Assembly: GCA_902765885.1 (NCBI GenBank)
Contig: CACXBN010000304.1
Span: 1-8,224, forward strand
Direction: 5' to 3'
Origin: an uncultured Ruminococcus sp.
Lineage (GTDB): Bacteria > Bacillota > Clostridia > Oscillospirales > CAG-272
DNA length: 8,224 bases
Position 1 is the first letter of the stretch; each line of letters starts with the position of its first letter. A program made the translations under genes and the position numbers. Below are positions 1-6,116 of the stretch, piece by piece. The notes under the pieces were generated by a model that saw nothing but the letters and a program-made list of their open reading frames with translations, was not told where the DNA came from and did no database searches.

Positions 1-456
1 ATCGCGTTCCTTGTACCACTCTTTGTATTTATCACCGCTGTTGACCATGCGGATTATCTTCTCTGCCTCTCTGGTCATGAGAGAATCGATGCTTCCGAGG
101 CACCAGAGCTCGAATCTGTTGAACAGTTCGTTTATGAGGTCAGTATCGGATATCCCGTCGTCTGTCTCGGTTTTTATGTAATAAAAGAGATATGTCACCT
201 GATTCAGAATGTATGTGTAATTCTCTTTGTTCACATATCTTGATGTACAGAATTTTTTGATGATCTCGGGAACTATTCCCGATCCTATTTCGATCCTGTC
301 GTTATCCTTCAGGGCAGTTGTCCTTGTGACGGAAAGTTCCTTTGCCTCCTCTGCGGAAAGCGTAAGTCCGTATTCGGACGAGAACTCATTTAATGCAAGA
401 ATCTCGCTTTCTATCGGAACAGGTGAAAATCTTTCGATTGGGACCAGTGAATTCAT
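1..456 (-). CDS. DUF6323-like protein of unknown function (3' end cut by window edge)
   Basis: The frame reads from ATG (456-454) to the left edge without a stop: 152 residues, C-terminus missing. No catalytic motif, signal peptide or membrane segment is visible, so it is probably cytoplasmic. Residues 28-70 (EYGLTLSAEEAKEL, later DRIEIGSGIV and IIKKFC) and 74-122 (YVNKENYTYIL, LFYYIKTETDDGISDTDLI, CLGSID) match the pattern I remember for DUF6323, a clostridial family of roughly 150-180 residues, so only a little should be lost. The function of that family is unknown to me. The start is well supported: AAGGAG lies 5-6 bases upstream, inside the end of trmB, and the ATG overlaps the trmB stop as ATGA, implying translational coupling. 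The family name is from memory, not a search; the presence of a real gene is much surer than the name. Confidence 0.75.
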   Translation of the reverse strand, partial: MNSLVPIERFSPVPIESEILALNEFSSEYGLTLSAEEAKELSVTRTTALKDNDRIEIGSGIVPEIIKKFCTSRYVNKENYTYILNQVTYLFYYIKTETDDGISDTDLINELFNRFELWCLGSIDSLMTREAEKIIRMVNSGDKYKEWYKERD

Positions 457-1205
457 CTTTTCTCCTTCTGCGGAACAGCCTCGAGCATTTTTATGCTGAC
501 GCCCTTTTCCATAAAGTTTCTTTCGTACTCGGTAATAATATTGTTTCCCGCTCTTTCCGAAGAATGCAGGTCTCTCGTTTTGAACGTTATCTGGTATCCC
601 GCTTCTCCGAGCATCTCGAGAGTGTAGTCGAAAAGTTCTTCATCGTCCGTTTTGAACGAAAACGAGGCTCCGTCCGCAAGAACTCTCATATACTCGCCGA
701 GGAACTGAGGAGTCGTAAGTCTTCTCTTGGCGTACTTGTTTTTTCTTGTCCACGGATCGCTGAAATTCGCGATTATCCCTGAAAGAGATCCGTCGGGGAG
801 GGATGCGACTATATCAGCGGCATCACCGATCACGAAACGCACATTTCCTCTTTTTTCGGGAGAAATTTCATATTTTTCACCGGTAGGATGGAGAATTCCG
901 TTTTCATCCATCCATCCGCCGTTGTAGCCGAGCCTGCCGAGATTTCTCGACACCGCATATTTTTCCATTGCAACAAGAGCCACATCACCGATTCTCTCGA
1001 CGGCAAGGAAGTTCTTGGACGGCTCTCTCATTGATAATTCGCGGATGAAGTCACCCTTGCCGCAGCCTACTTCCATGATTACCTCGCTGTCATTCGCAAA
1101 TTCCGTTTTCGGGTCTTTTCTCCCGCCTTCTGCAGGTATGGTATATATAAGATCCGACAGTGCTGCGAGTCTTTCGGATCCGTGACGTTTTTTTCTTACT
1201 CTCAT
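453..1205 (-). CDS. trmB: tRNA (guanine-N(7)-)-methyltransferase TrmB
   Basis: This 250-residue cytoplasmic enzyme transfers a methyl group from S-adenosylmethionine to N7 of G46 in the variable loop of tRNAs. The SAM-binding motif I is at residues 44-54 (MEVGCGKGDFI), followed by the acidic end of beta 2 (FLAVER, 66-71). The family hallmark NFSDPW is at 147-152, with KRRLT at 160-164, FKTDD at 184-188 and ITEYER at 224-229 near the C-terminus. The N-terminus (MRVRKKRHGSE) resembles the MRMRHKP start of Bacillus TrmB, supporting the ATG at 1205; AAGGA lies 11 bases upstream, a rather long spacing. The protein is some 35 residues longer than the usual ~213-residue Firmicutes form, mainly because of extra sequence around residues 88-120, between the SAM-binding core and the GDA segment at 127-129. 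All key motifs remain, so it is probably active. It is the first gene of its minus-strand unit. Confidence 0.95.
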   Translation of the reverse strand: MRVRKKRHGSERLAALSDLIYTIPAEGGRKDPKTEFANDSEVIMEVGCGKGDFIRELSMREPSKNFLAVERIGDVALVAMEKYAVSRNLGRLGYNGGWMDENGILHPTGEKYEISPEKRGNVRFVIGDAADIVASLPDGSLSGIIANFSDPWTRKNKYAKRRLTTPQFLGEYMRVLADGASFSFKTDDEELFDYTLEMLGEAGYQITFKTRDLHSSERAGNNIITEYERNFMEKGVSIKMLEAVPQKEKR

Positions 1206-1243
1206 ACTTGATTATTTCCTTGTTTTTTGATAGAATCATGAGA

Positions 1244-1260
1244 AAGAGCCGTTTGCTCTT
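1244..1260 (-). other. Small hairpin in the trmB 5' untranslated region
   Basis: AAGAGC (1244-1249) and GCTCTT (1255-1260) form a perfect 6-bp stem with a 5-base loop. On the minus strand this falls in the predicted trmB leader, about 40 bases before the start codon. Neither strand shows a proper T-run right after it, so I do not call it a terminator. It may affect mRNA stability or be chance. Confidence 0.35.
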
Positions 1261-1263
1261 GTT

Positions 1264-1291
1264 TTGGCATCGTTTACCGTAAAATTATACC
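1264..1291 (+). promoter_or_regulatory. Possible promoter of the HAAS/DUF4097 module, overlapping the trmB -10
   Basis: On the plus strand TTGGCA (1264-1269, 5 of 6 to the -35 consensus) is followed after 16 bases by TATACC (1286-1291, 4 of 6). This -10 shares bases with the TATAAT of trmB on the other strand, so the two promoters would overlap head to head. The alternative TATAAA at 1321-1326 is too close to the ribosome binding site to make a normal leader. This is the best candidate in the gap, but it is weak. Confidence 0.3.
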
Positions 1292-1312
1292 ACATGACGA
1301 GGTCAAAATCCA
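1284..1312 (-). promoter_or_regulatory. trmB promoter (extended -10)
   Basis: On the minus strand a perfect TATAAT (1289-1284) is preceded directly by TGG, giving the extended -10 form TGnTATAAT. The hexamer 17 bases upstream is TGGATT (1312-1307), a weak -35, as is usual with an extended -10. Transcription would start near 1277 and leave a leader of about 70 bases before trmB. A TTGACC at 1306-1301 is only 11 bases from the -10 and cannot be its -35. Confidence 0.65.
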
Positions 1313-1330
1313 TAATTCGATATAAAAGTG

Positions 1331-1336
1331 AGGTGA
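1331..1336 (+). promoter_or_regulatory. Ribosome binding site that fixes the TTG start at 1343
   Basis: AGGTGA, a good match to the anti-Shine-Dalgarno end of 16S rRNA, lies 6 bases before TTG (1343-1345). There is no in-frame ATG or GTG nearby that keeps the N-terminal helix, so the TTG is the likely start. Confidence 0.65.
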
Positions 1337-1342
1337 GCGATT

Positions 1343-2119
1343 TTGGAACTGGATCTTTTCGAAAAAGAACTTGAAAAGGCCCTGGTCGACCGTGGGATAC
1401 GCGCTGAATCCGCGCACAGACACATAACTAATCTTCATCGCTCTCTCACCGATGATGATAAGTCCGAGATAGAATCCCTTAAATCAGCAGACGAGATCGG
1501 GAAGCTGGCTGACAGCATAGTCGCGGCCTCGAGAAGACCCGATGTAGCCGTCACAAAAAAGGAAGAAATAGAAGAATACATTCAGAAAGAAGAACAGGAA
1601 GACAAAAACACCGCCTCCCCTGTAAAGTCCGCCGAAAGCACTAAGGCCCAGGATGCACCGGAAGAAAAGCATTTCTCGTTTAACACCCTCTTCGATCCGG
1701 AAAACAGAGGTGTGCTCGTTTTCTGGATAGGACTTATAGTGACACTTCCCATCACCCTCTTCCTTCTCGGAATCATTCTCGGACTCTTTGCTGCCGTTTT
1801 TGCGGTCCTCATAGCGCTTATCGTCGGACTGCTTGTCGCAATGGTCGCAATAGTTGCGGTAGGTGCCGTCGTTGCCCTGGCAGGCATTATATACGGTGTA
1901 ACACAGCTGTTCCCGTTTACTTATGCGGGGCTCTATGAAATAGGCCTTGCACTGTTCGTGATAGGAGTTGTTATGCTCGCAGCCCTCGCCTTGTACAATG
2001 TGGCAATAAGATTCCTGCCATGGGTAATAAAGAAAGTGTCCGTGCTGTTCCTCTTTGTATGCAAAAAGCTGAAAGAGCTGTTCATCTATACGAAAAGGAA
2101 GGTGTATAACGCATTATGA
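1343..2119 (+). CDS. HAAS/DUF1700-like multi-pass membrane protein
   Basis: 258 residues starting at a rare TTG chosen by AGGTGA 6 bases upstream. Residues 1-64 form a helical soluble domain (LFEKELEKAL at 5-14, then SLKSADEIGKLADSIV) with the layout of HAAS/DUF1700 domains: a short helix, an acidic middle, and a closing segment of the 'GDPEEIA' type. Residues 70-118 are a charged, probably disordered linker rich in E and K. From about 124 to 243 there are roughly four to five membrane segments, the middle ones (147-187) made almost only of A, V, I, L and G. A basic tail (KKLKE, KRK) ends the protein, predicting a cytoplasmic C-terminus. The next gene overlaps by 4 bases and encodes a DUF4097-like partner, as in many Firmicutes where such pairs are linked to envelope stress or PadR regulation. 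The exact role is unknown; the domain name rests on pattern and context. Confidence 0.8.
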   Translation: MELDLFEKELEKALVDRGIRAESAHRHITNLHRSLTDDDKSEIESLKSADEIGKLADSIVAASRRPDVAVTKKEEIEEYIQKEEQEDKNTASPVKSAESTKAQDAPEEKHFSFNTLFDPENRGVLVFWIGLIVTLPITLFLLGIILGLFAAVFAVLIALIVGLLVAMVAIVAVGAVVALAGIIYGVTQLFPFTYAGLYEIGLALFVIGVVMLAALALYNVAIRFLPWVIKKVSVLFLFVCKKLKELFIYTKRKVYNAL

Positions 2120-3111
2120 AACCTACTTCAATCGTATCGATAGTCATAGCAGTCATTTTGATAATAGCAGGACTTGTTATATGCAATGTGGCTTCCAAAA
2201 AGGCAGAGGCAAACGGAGAGAACCTGTTTGAAGCATCGTTCAAAGCCAAGGAAGGCAGACACGTAGATATCACTGGTCTTGAAACAAAGACCATAGAACT
2301 GAAGTTTGATAGAGCCGAAGTGAATATCCTTGCTTCGGAAGATGAAAGCATGTATGTTGATTTCATAAACTTCAACACGAATTACTACGCTCTCACATCC
2401 CCTTCTTCAAAGCTTTCTTTCAATGAGAAAGCAAGCATAAGATCCGTACTGAATTTCTGGGAAAACGGTTTTGATTTCAGGGGTATGAGATATTTCGTCA
2501 ACCGTGATTTCTTTAAGAAAGATAACGGCGAGGAAAAGACGATCAACATCCACATTCCCGAATCCTACAGCCTGACGGAGATCAATATAGAATCAAACGA
2601 CTGCACTCTCAACATAAGCAACGTCTTCCTCACGGCTGCCGTGGAGATTACCTCCAAGGAAGCAACGGTTTCTGCGGAATCTTCGATGATCGAATCATTG
2701 TCGATAGGCTCAAAAGAAGCTATAGGAAACAAGTTCACCATTTCTTCAAAGAAGTGCCTGTTCGGAAAGATCAACTTGTATGCGGATAATATCTATCTCG
2801 ACATTCTTGAGGCAGACAGACTTGACAGCCTGGTGCTTAACAGCCGCAACGGGAAAATCAATCTCGATATTCCCGATGATATCTCGATAAATGCCGACAC
2901 ATCGGGAAATCTCGAATACAACGGCAGAATGACTGCGGCTCCGTTCACACATACTCCGGACGACCCGTTCGGATCTGTGGAGCTTAAGTGCACAAACAAT
3001 CCGATCTCTATCACGACATATACGGTATCAAGATTACAGCCTGAAGACACAGAAGCGGAAACATCCGAAACTTCAGATAATGTTTCCGGGACAACAGACG
3101 AAAACAACTAA
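2116..3111 (+). CDS. Membrane-anchored DUF4097-like beta-rich protein
   Basis: 331 residues, start ATG overlapping the upstream stop (ATGA), so translated together with the HAAS-like protein. Residues 5-25 form one N-terminal membrane segment with few charges before it, followed by KKAEAN, so the bulk should lie outside the membrane. Residues 45-302 alternate short beta strands and turns (for example IELKFDRAEVNIL at 60-72, TINIHIP at 142-148, LNSRNGKINLDIP at 241-253), the repeating 'strand plus SRNGKINL' style of DUF4097/adhesin-like beta-helix proteins. The C-terminal 308-331 is a Thr/Ser/Glu/Asp tail. Cys24 sits after LVI, which is a poor lipobox because Ile at -1 is not normal, so I regard it as a membrane anchor and not a lipoprotein. 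A role in surface or envelope sensing is inferred from the family only; its middle (85-140) is not recognisable. Confidence 0.75.
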   Translation: MKPTSIVSIVIAVILIIAGLVICNVASKKAEANGENLFEASFKAKEGRHVDITGLETKTIELKFDRAEVNILASEDESMYVDFINFNTNYYALTSPSSKLSFNEKASIRSVLNFWENGFDFRGMRYFVNRDFFKKDNGEEKTINIHIPESYSLTEINIESNDCTLNISNVFLTAAVEITSKEATVSAESSMIESLSIGSKEAIGNKFTISSKKCLFGKINLYADNIYLDILEADRLDSLVLNSRNGKINLDIPDDISINADTSGNLEYNGRMTAAPFTHTPDDPFGSVELKCTNNPISITTYTVSRLQPEDTEAETSETSDNVSGTTDENN

Positions 3112-3124
3112 ATAACAAATACTC

Positions 3125-3163
3125 AAAATGCCCTCCCGAACACTGCGGATAAGGGCATTTTTT
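3125..3163 (+). terminator. Intrinsic terminator after the HAAS/DUF4097 module
   Basis: AAAATGCCCT (3125-3134) pairs perfectly with AGGGCATTTT (3152-3161). The 17-base loop holds a further CCG/CGG pairing (3136-3138 with 3146-3148). The right arm continues into a T-run ending at 3163. It begins 13 bases after the stop codon at 3109-3111. The A-run on the left arm means it could also work on the other strand, though no gene there needs it. Confidence 0.9.
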
Positions 3164-3212
3164 GTATACCGTTCATTTATATATACAAAACCAGTTGTAT
3201 GCATAATGACAG

Positions 3213-3247
3213 TTTTACAAATGGCAAACCGAGTTTTTTTTGTAAAA
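3213..3247 (+). repeat. Inverted repeat upstream of the importer promoter
   Basis: TTTTACAAA (3213-3221) and TTTGTAAAA (3239-3247) are perfect 9-base inverted copies separated by 17 bases. The spacer itself holds AAAC/GTTT (3226-3229 and 3233-3236). It lies 27 bases upstream of the -35. It could be an operator for a dimeric regulator or a DNA cruciform; the AT-rich background makes chance possible. Confidence 0.45.
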
Positions 3248-3250
3248 TTA

Positions 3251-3262
3251 ACATATATATGT
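3251..3262 (+). repeat. Perfect 12-base palindrome ACATATATATGT
   Basis: The palindrome ends 11 bases before the -35 of the importer promoter. Position and symmetry fit an operator, but it is mostly alternating A and T, so the signal is weak. Confidence 0.3.
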
Positions 3263-3273
3263 CTGACTGATAC

Positions 3274-3302
3274 TTGATTTTCATTATCAAAAATGATATA
3301 TT
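3274..3302 (+). promoter_or_regulatory. Promoter of the nucleoside importer operon
   Basis: TTGATT (3274-3279) and TATATT (3297-3302) are separated by 17 bases, and TGA directly before the -10 gives an extended -10 (TGnTATATT). Transcription would begin near 3309 and leave a leader of about 35 bases. That is too short for a purine riboswitch. Tandem GTCATT copies (3303-3308 and 3309-3314) cover the predicted start site. Confidence 0.7.
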
Positions 3303-3332
3303 GTCATTGTCATTGGAAAAGACATATTTTTC

Positions 3333-3338
3333 AGGAGG
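3333..3338 (+). promoter_or_regulatory. Ribosome binding site that favours the ATG at 3345
   Basis: A perfect AGGAGG lies 3 bases before the ATG at 3342 and 6 bases before the adjacent in-frame ATG at 3345. The second spacing is the normal one. The choice alters the protein by one Met and does not affect the signal peptide. Confidence 0.75.
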
Positions 3339-3344
3339 TTAATG

Positions 3345-4424
3345 ATGAAAAAAGTATTAAGTATTTTCCTGTGTCTCGCACTGCTTCTCGGAACTGTTGC
3401 AATTCTTGCGTCCTGCGACAGCACAAGCGGTAACAAATTCAGAATCGCAATTGTCACTGACGTTGGTCAGCTCATGGACAAAGGATTCAACCAGGGAACA
3501 TATGAAGGTGCAAAAGCTTATGCTGAAAAGCACAACATTTCCTACAAGTACTACCAGCCGGCAAACGGCAGCGATGCTACAGACAATGACCGTATCGATG
3601 CCATGAAACAGGCAATCAACAACGGTGCCGAAATCATCGTTGCTCCGGGCTTCCTTCAGGCAAAAGCAATGGAAACAGTAGCAAAAGAAAATCCTACTGT
3701 AAAATTCGTGTTTGTTGACGGTTGGGCACTCGGCCTTGACAATGTAACTGCTATAGTTTACAAAGAACAGGAATCCGGATATCTTGCAGGTTATGCTGCA
3801 GTTATGGAAGGATACACCAAGCTCGGATTCACAGGTGGCGGCGGCGGTACTAACCCTGCTGTTAACCGTTTCGGCTACGGCTTCCTCCAGGGAGCTGAAG
3901 ACGCTGCAATCGCTAAAGGCGTTGACGTAAGCGTAAGATACAGCTTCAAATACGGTGACACGTTCTCCGCATCAAACGAACTCCAGACTCAGATCGCAAG
4001 CTGGTATGCAGCAGGCACAGAAGTAGTATTCTCCTGCGGCGGTTCCATGTTCCAGTCAGTTAAATCAGCTGCCGGCGAATATGAAAACGCTAAGATCATC
4101 GGCGTTGACGTTGACCAGTCCGGAGAATCCACAAAGGTTATTACATCCGCTGTTAAAGGTCTTGCAGTATCCGTAGAAAAAGTTCTCGGACAGTTCTTCG
4201 ACGGCAAATGGGATACCGAACTTGCTAATGTAGCTCAGAACCTCGGTGCAGCTGAAGATTCAACAGGACTTCCCACAGATACATGGCGTCTTGAAAACTT
4301 CACAGTAGACCAGTACAATGAACTCTTCAACAAGATCAAGAGCGGTGAAATAGTTCCCATCGCTGAAGTTCCTTCAGATGTAACTGCAGGCTGGACAAGA
4401 GTCACAGTATCAGTAGAAGAATAA
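3345..4424 (+). CDS. BMP-family nucleoside-binding lipoprotein of an ABC importer (BmpA/PnrA-like)
   Basis: 359 residues from the second of two tandem ATGs. It begins with a lipoprotein signal peptide: MKK, a hydrophobic core at 4-20, and the lipobox LASC (21-24), so Cys24 should be lipidated and hold the protein on the outer face of the membrane. The mature part has the periplasmic-binding-protein fold of the BMP/PnrA family: RIAIVTDVGQLMDKGFNQG (33-51) is the first ligand-contacting stretch (family TDVG..DKxFN), EIIVAPG (96-102), FVDGWA (123-128), AVNRFGYGFLQG (172-183), IIGVDVDQ (251-258) and TSAVKG (267-272). PnrA homologues bind purine and other nucleosides; which nucleoside this one takes cannot be read from sequence. 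An unusual run of five glycines (164-168) precedes TNPAVNRF. The gene has its own promoter and is followed by a hairpin terminator before the ATPase gene, suggesting it is made in excess of the transporter. Confidence 0.93.
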   Translation: MKKVLSIFLCLALLLGTVAILASCDSTSGNKFRIAIVTDVGQLMDKGFNQGTYEGAKAYAEKHNISYKYYQPANGSDATDNDRIDAMKQAINNGAEIIVAPGFLQAKAMETVAKENPTVKFVFVDGWALGLDNVTAIVYKEQESGYLAGYAAVMEGYTKLGFTGGGGGTNPAVNRFGYGFLQGAEDAAIAKGVDVSVRYSFKYGDTFSASNELQTQIASWYAAGTEVVFSCGGSMFQSVKSAAGEYENAKIIGVDVDQSGESTKVITSAVKGLAVSVEKVLGQFFDGKWDTELANVAQNLGAAEDSTGLPTDTWRLENFTVDQYNELFNKIKSGEIVPIAEVPSDVTAGWTRVTVSVEE

Positions 4425-4437
4425 TTCAGTAAGTTCT

Positions 4438-4465
4438 AGGGATGGCTATTACGCCATCCCTTTTT
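4438..4465 (+). terminator. Intra-operon terminator between lipoprotein and ATPase genes
   Basis: AGGGATGGC (4438-4446) pairs perfectly with GCCATCCCT (4453-4461) around a 6-base loop, and the right arm runs into five T (4461-4465). I see no good promoter between it and the ATPase gene, so downstream genes probably depend on readthrough. This is a common way to make more binding protein than membrane complex. Confidence 0.88.
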
Positions 4466-4517
4466 CTTATAAAAACTCCTGAAAACCCAAAAATTCATAG
4501 CCAGAGAGAGTTTGATT

Positions 4518-6116
4518 ATGCAAAAGGAAAACACAAATACTGCAGAAAAAACGGTTTCCGACTACCCATATGTTATAGAGATGAGAAACATCACCAAAGA
4601 GTTTCCGGGTATTATAGCCAATGACAATATTACCCTGCAGCTTAAGCGCGGTGAGATACACGCGCTCCTTGGTGAGAACGGAGCCGGAAAATCCACACTC
4701 ATGTCTGTCCTGTTCGGCATATATCAGCCTGAAAAAGGACAGATACTCAAAGACGGAAAAGAAGTTAAAATCAACAATCCCAATGATGCAAATGCTCTCG
4801 GAATAGGAATGGTCCATCAGCATTTCAAGCTGGTCGACGTGTTCACGGTTCTTGACAACATCATTCTCGGAGTCGAGCCTAACACACTCGGTTTTCTCAG
4901 AAAGAAAAAAGCCCGTGAAAAAGTGATGGAGCTGTCAAAGAATTACGGACTCAACATCGACCCGGATGCCCTTGTTGAAGATATAACAGTCGGTATGCAG
5001 CAGAGAACGGAAATTCTCAAAATGCTTTACCGTGACAATGATATCCTGATTTTTGACGAACCGACCGCTGTTCTGACACCTCAGGAAATCACCGAGCTTA
5101 TGCAGATCATAAAAGGTCTCGCAAAAGAAGGAAAATCGATACTATTCATTTCCCACAAGCTCAATGAGATCATGAGCATTGCCGACAGATGCACCGTTCT
5201 CAGAAAAGGAAGATATGTCGGTACGGTTAATGTTGCAGAGACCACCAAGGAAGAGCTTTCCAACATGATGGTCGGACGAGAAGTTAAATTCTCCGTTGAC
5301 AAAGCTGAAGCAATTCCCGGTGAGAAGATACTTGAAGTTAAAAACCTCACCGTCAAAAGCAAACTGCATAAGAAGAACGCCGTGAACAACGTATCTCTTG
5401 ATGTCAGAGCGGGAGAGATCGTATGTATTGCGGGAATCGACGGAAACGGGCAAAGCGAATTCGTATATGCTCTTACGGGACTCGAAAAACCTGAACCGGG
5501 AAGCGTTATCATTCTCGACGGTGTGGACATTACAAAAAAATCGATAAGATTCAAGAACACACACGGAATGAGCCATATTCCGGAAGACAGGCATAAATAC
5601 GGACTCGTCCTCGACTACTCTCTCGAAGAAAACCTTGTGCTGCAGAGATATTTCGAAAAGGACTTCCAGAATCACGGGTTTATCAGATTTGATAAGGTAA
5701 GACAGTATTCGGAAGACCTTATAGACGAGTTTGACATACGCTCGGGTCAGGGACCTTTGACACCGGCCAGAGGAATGTCCGGAGGAAACCAGCAAAAGGC
5801 AATAATTGCGAGAGAAATGGACAGAGAGCATAAACTGCTGATCGCTGTACAGCCGACAAGAGGCCTGGACGTAGGTGCCATAGAATCCATACACAAACAG
5901 ATAGTAGAATCCAGAGATTCAGGCACGGCAGTTCTGCTCATCTCCCTCGAACTTGATGAAGTAATGAATCTCTCAGACAGGATCCTCGTTATGTATGAAG
6001 GCGAGATCACAGGTCACCTTGATCCAAAGACCACGACCATTCAGGAACTCGGTCTTTACATGTCAGGAGCCAAGAGAGACGACGGAAAAGCACATGGGGA
6101 AGGAGGAGTTGAATAA
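4518..6116 (+). CDS. nupA: Nucleoside ABC importer ATPase with two nucleotide-binding domains (NupA-like)
   Basis: 532 residues; a cytoplasmic ATPase of the RbsA/MglA/NupA class with two ABC domains in one chain. Domain 1: Walker A GENGAGKST (52-60), Q-loop VHQHF (99-103), signature TVGMQQR (157-163, in place of LSGGQ, as usual for this nucleoside subgroup), Walker B DILIFDEP (175-182), H-loop His213. Domain 2: degenerate Walker A GIDGNGQSE (306-314) lacking the GKS/T lysine, canonical signature MSGGNQQK (420-427), and Walker B-like LLIAVQP (440-446) lacking the acidic pair. This asymmetric pattern is normal for the family and leaves one competent composite site. TTG at 4512 is an alternative start, but only 1 base separates it from the weak site AGAGAGAG (4503-4510), while ATG at 4518 has 7. 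It sits 93 bases after the lipoprotein gene, across a terminator, and overlaps the first permease by 1 base (TAATG). The symbol is by analogy. Confidence 0.93.
   Translation: MQKENTNTAEKTVSDYPYVIEMRNITKEFPGIIANDNITLQLKRGEIHALLGENGAGKSTLMSVLFGIYQPEKGQILKDGKEVKINNPNDANALGIGMVHQHFKLVDVFTVLDNIILGVEPNTLGFLRKKKAREKVMELSKNYGLNIDPDALVEDITVGMQQRTEILKMLYRDNDILIFDEPTAVLTPQEITELMQIIKGLAKEGKSILFISHKLNEIMSIADRCTVLRKGRYVGTVNVAETTKEELSNMMVGREVKFSVDKAEAIPGEKILEVKNLTVKSKLHKKNAVNNVSLDVRAGEIVCIAGIDGNGQSEFVYALTGLEKPEPGSVIILDGVDITKKSIRFKNTHGMSHIPEDRHKYGLVLDYSLEENLVLQRYFEKDFQNHGFIRFDKVRQYSEDLIDEFDIRSGQGPLTPARGMSGGNQQKAIIAREMDREHKLLIAVQPTRGLDVGAIESIHKQIVESRDSGTAVLLISLELDEVMNLSDRILVMYEGEITGHLDPKTTTIQELGLYMSGAKRDDGKAHGEGGVE

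Noticed and set aside
393..782. 129-residue plus-strand frame across the trmB/DUF6323 junction
   Set aside because: Antisense to two well-supported overlapping genes. The translation looks random (Arg/Ser/Phe-rich) and has no proper ribosome binding site.
2176..2187. Lipobox in the DUF4097-like protein (LVIC, Cys24)
   Set aside because: Ile directly before Cys does not fit the normal lipobox (G/A/S at -1), and the hydrophobic segment fits a simple membrane anchor.
3164..3344. Purine (guanine/adenine) riboswitch before the nucleoside importer
   Set aside because: Such riboswitches are known upstream of purine transport genes, but I find no conserved core (no paired P1 ends, no typical TTTCTACC-like junction), and the predicted leader is only about 35 bases.
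4512..4517. TTG at 4512 as the start of the ATPase gene
   Set aside because: Only 1 base separates it from the purine-rich ribosome site, and an ATG two codons later has normal spacing.
5433..5460. Degenerate second Walker A and Walker B as a sign of a broken ATPase
   Set aside because: Loss of the lysine and acidic residues in the second domain is the normal state in the RbsA/MglA/NupA class; domain 1 and the second signature motif are intact.
5142..5894. 250-residue open frame on the minus strand inside the ATPase gene
   Set aside because: It lies wholly opposite a gene with complete family motifs. Its translation shows no recognisable domain, so it is a shadow of the coding frame.
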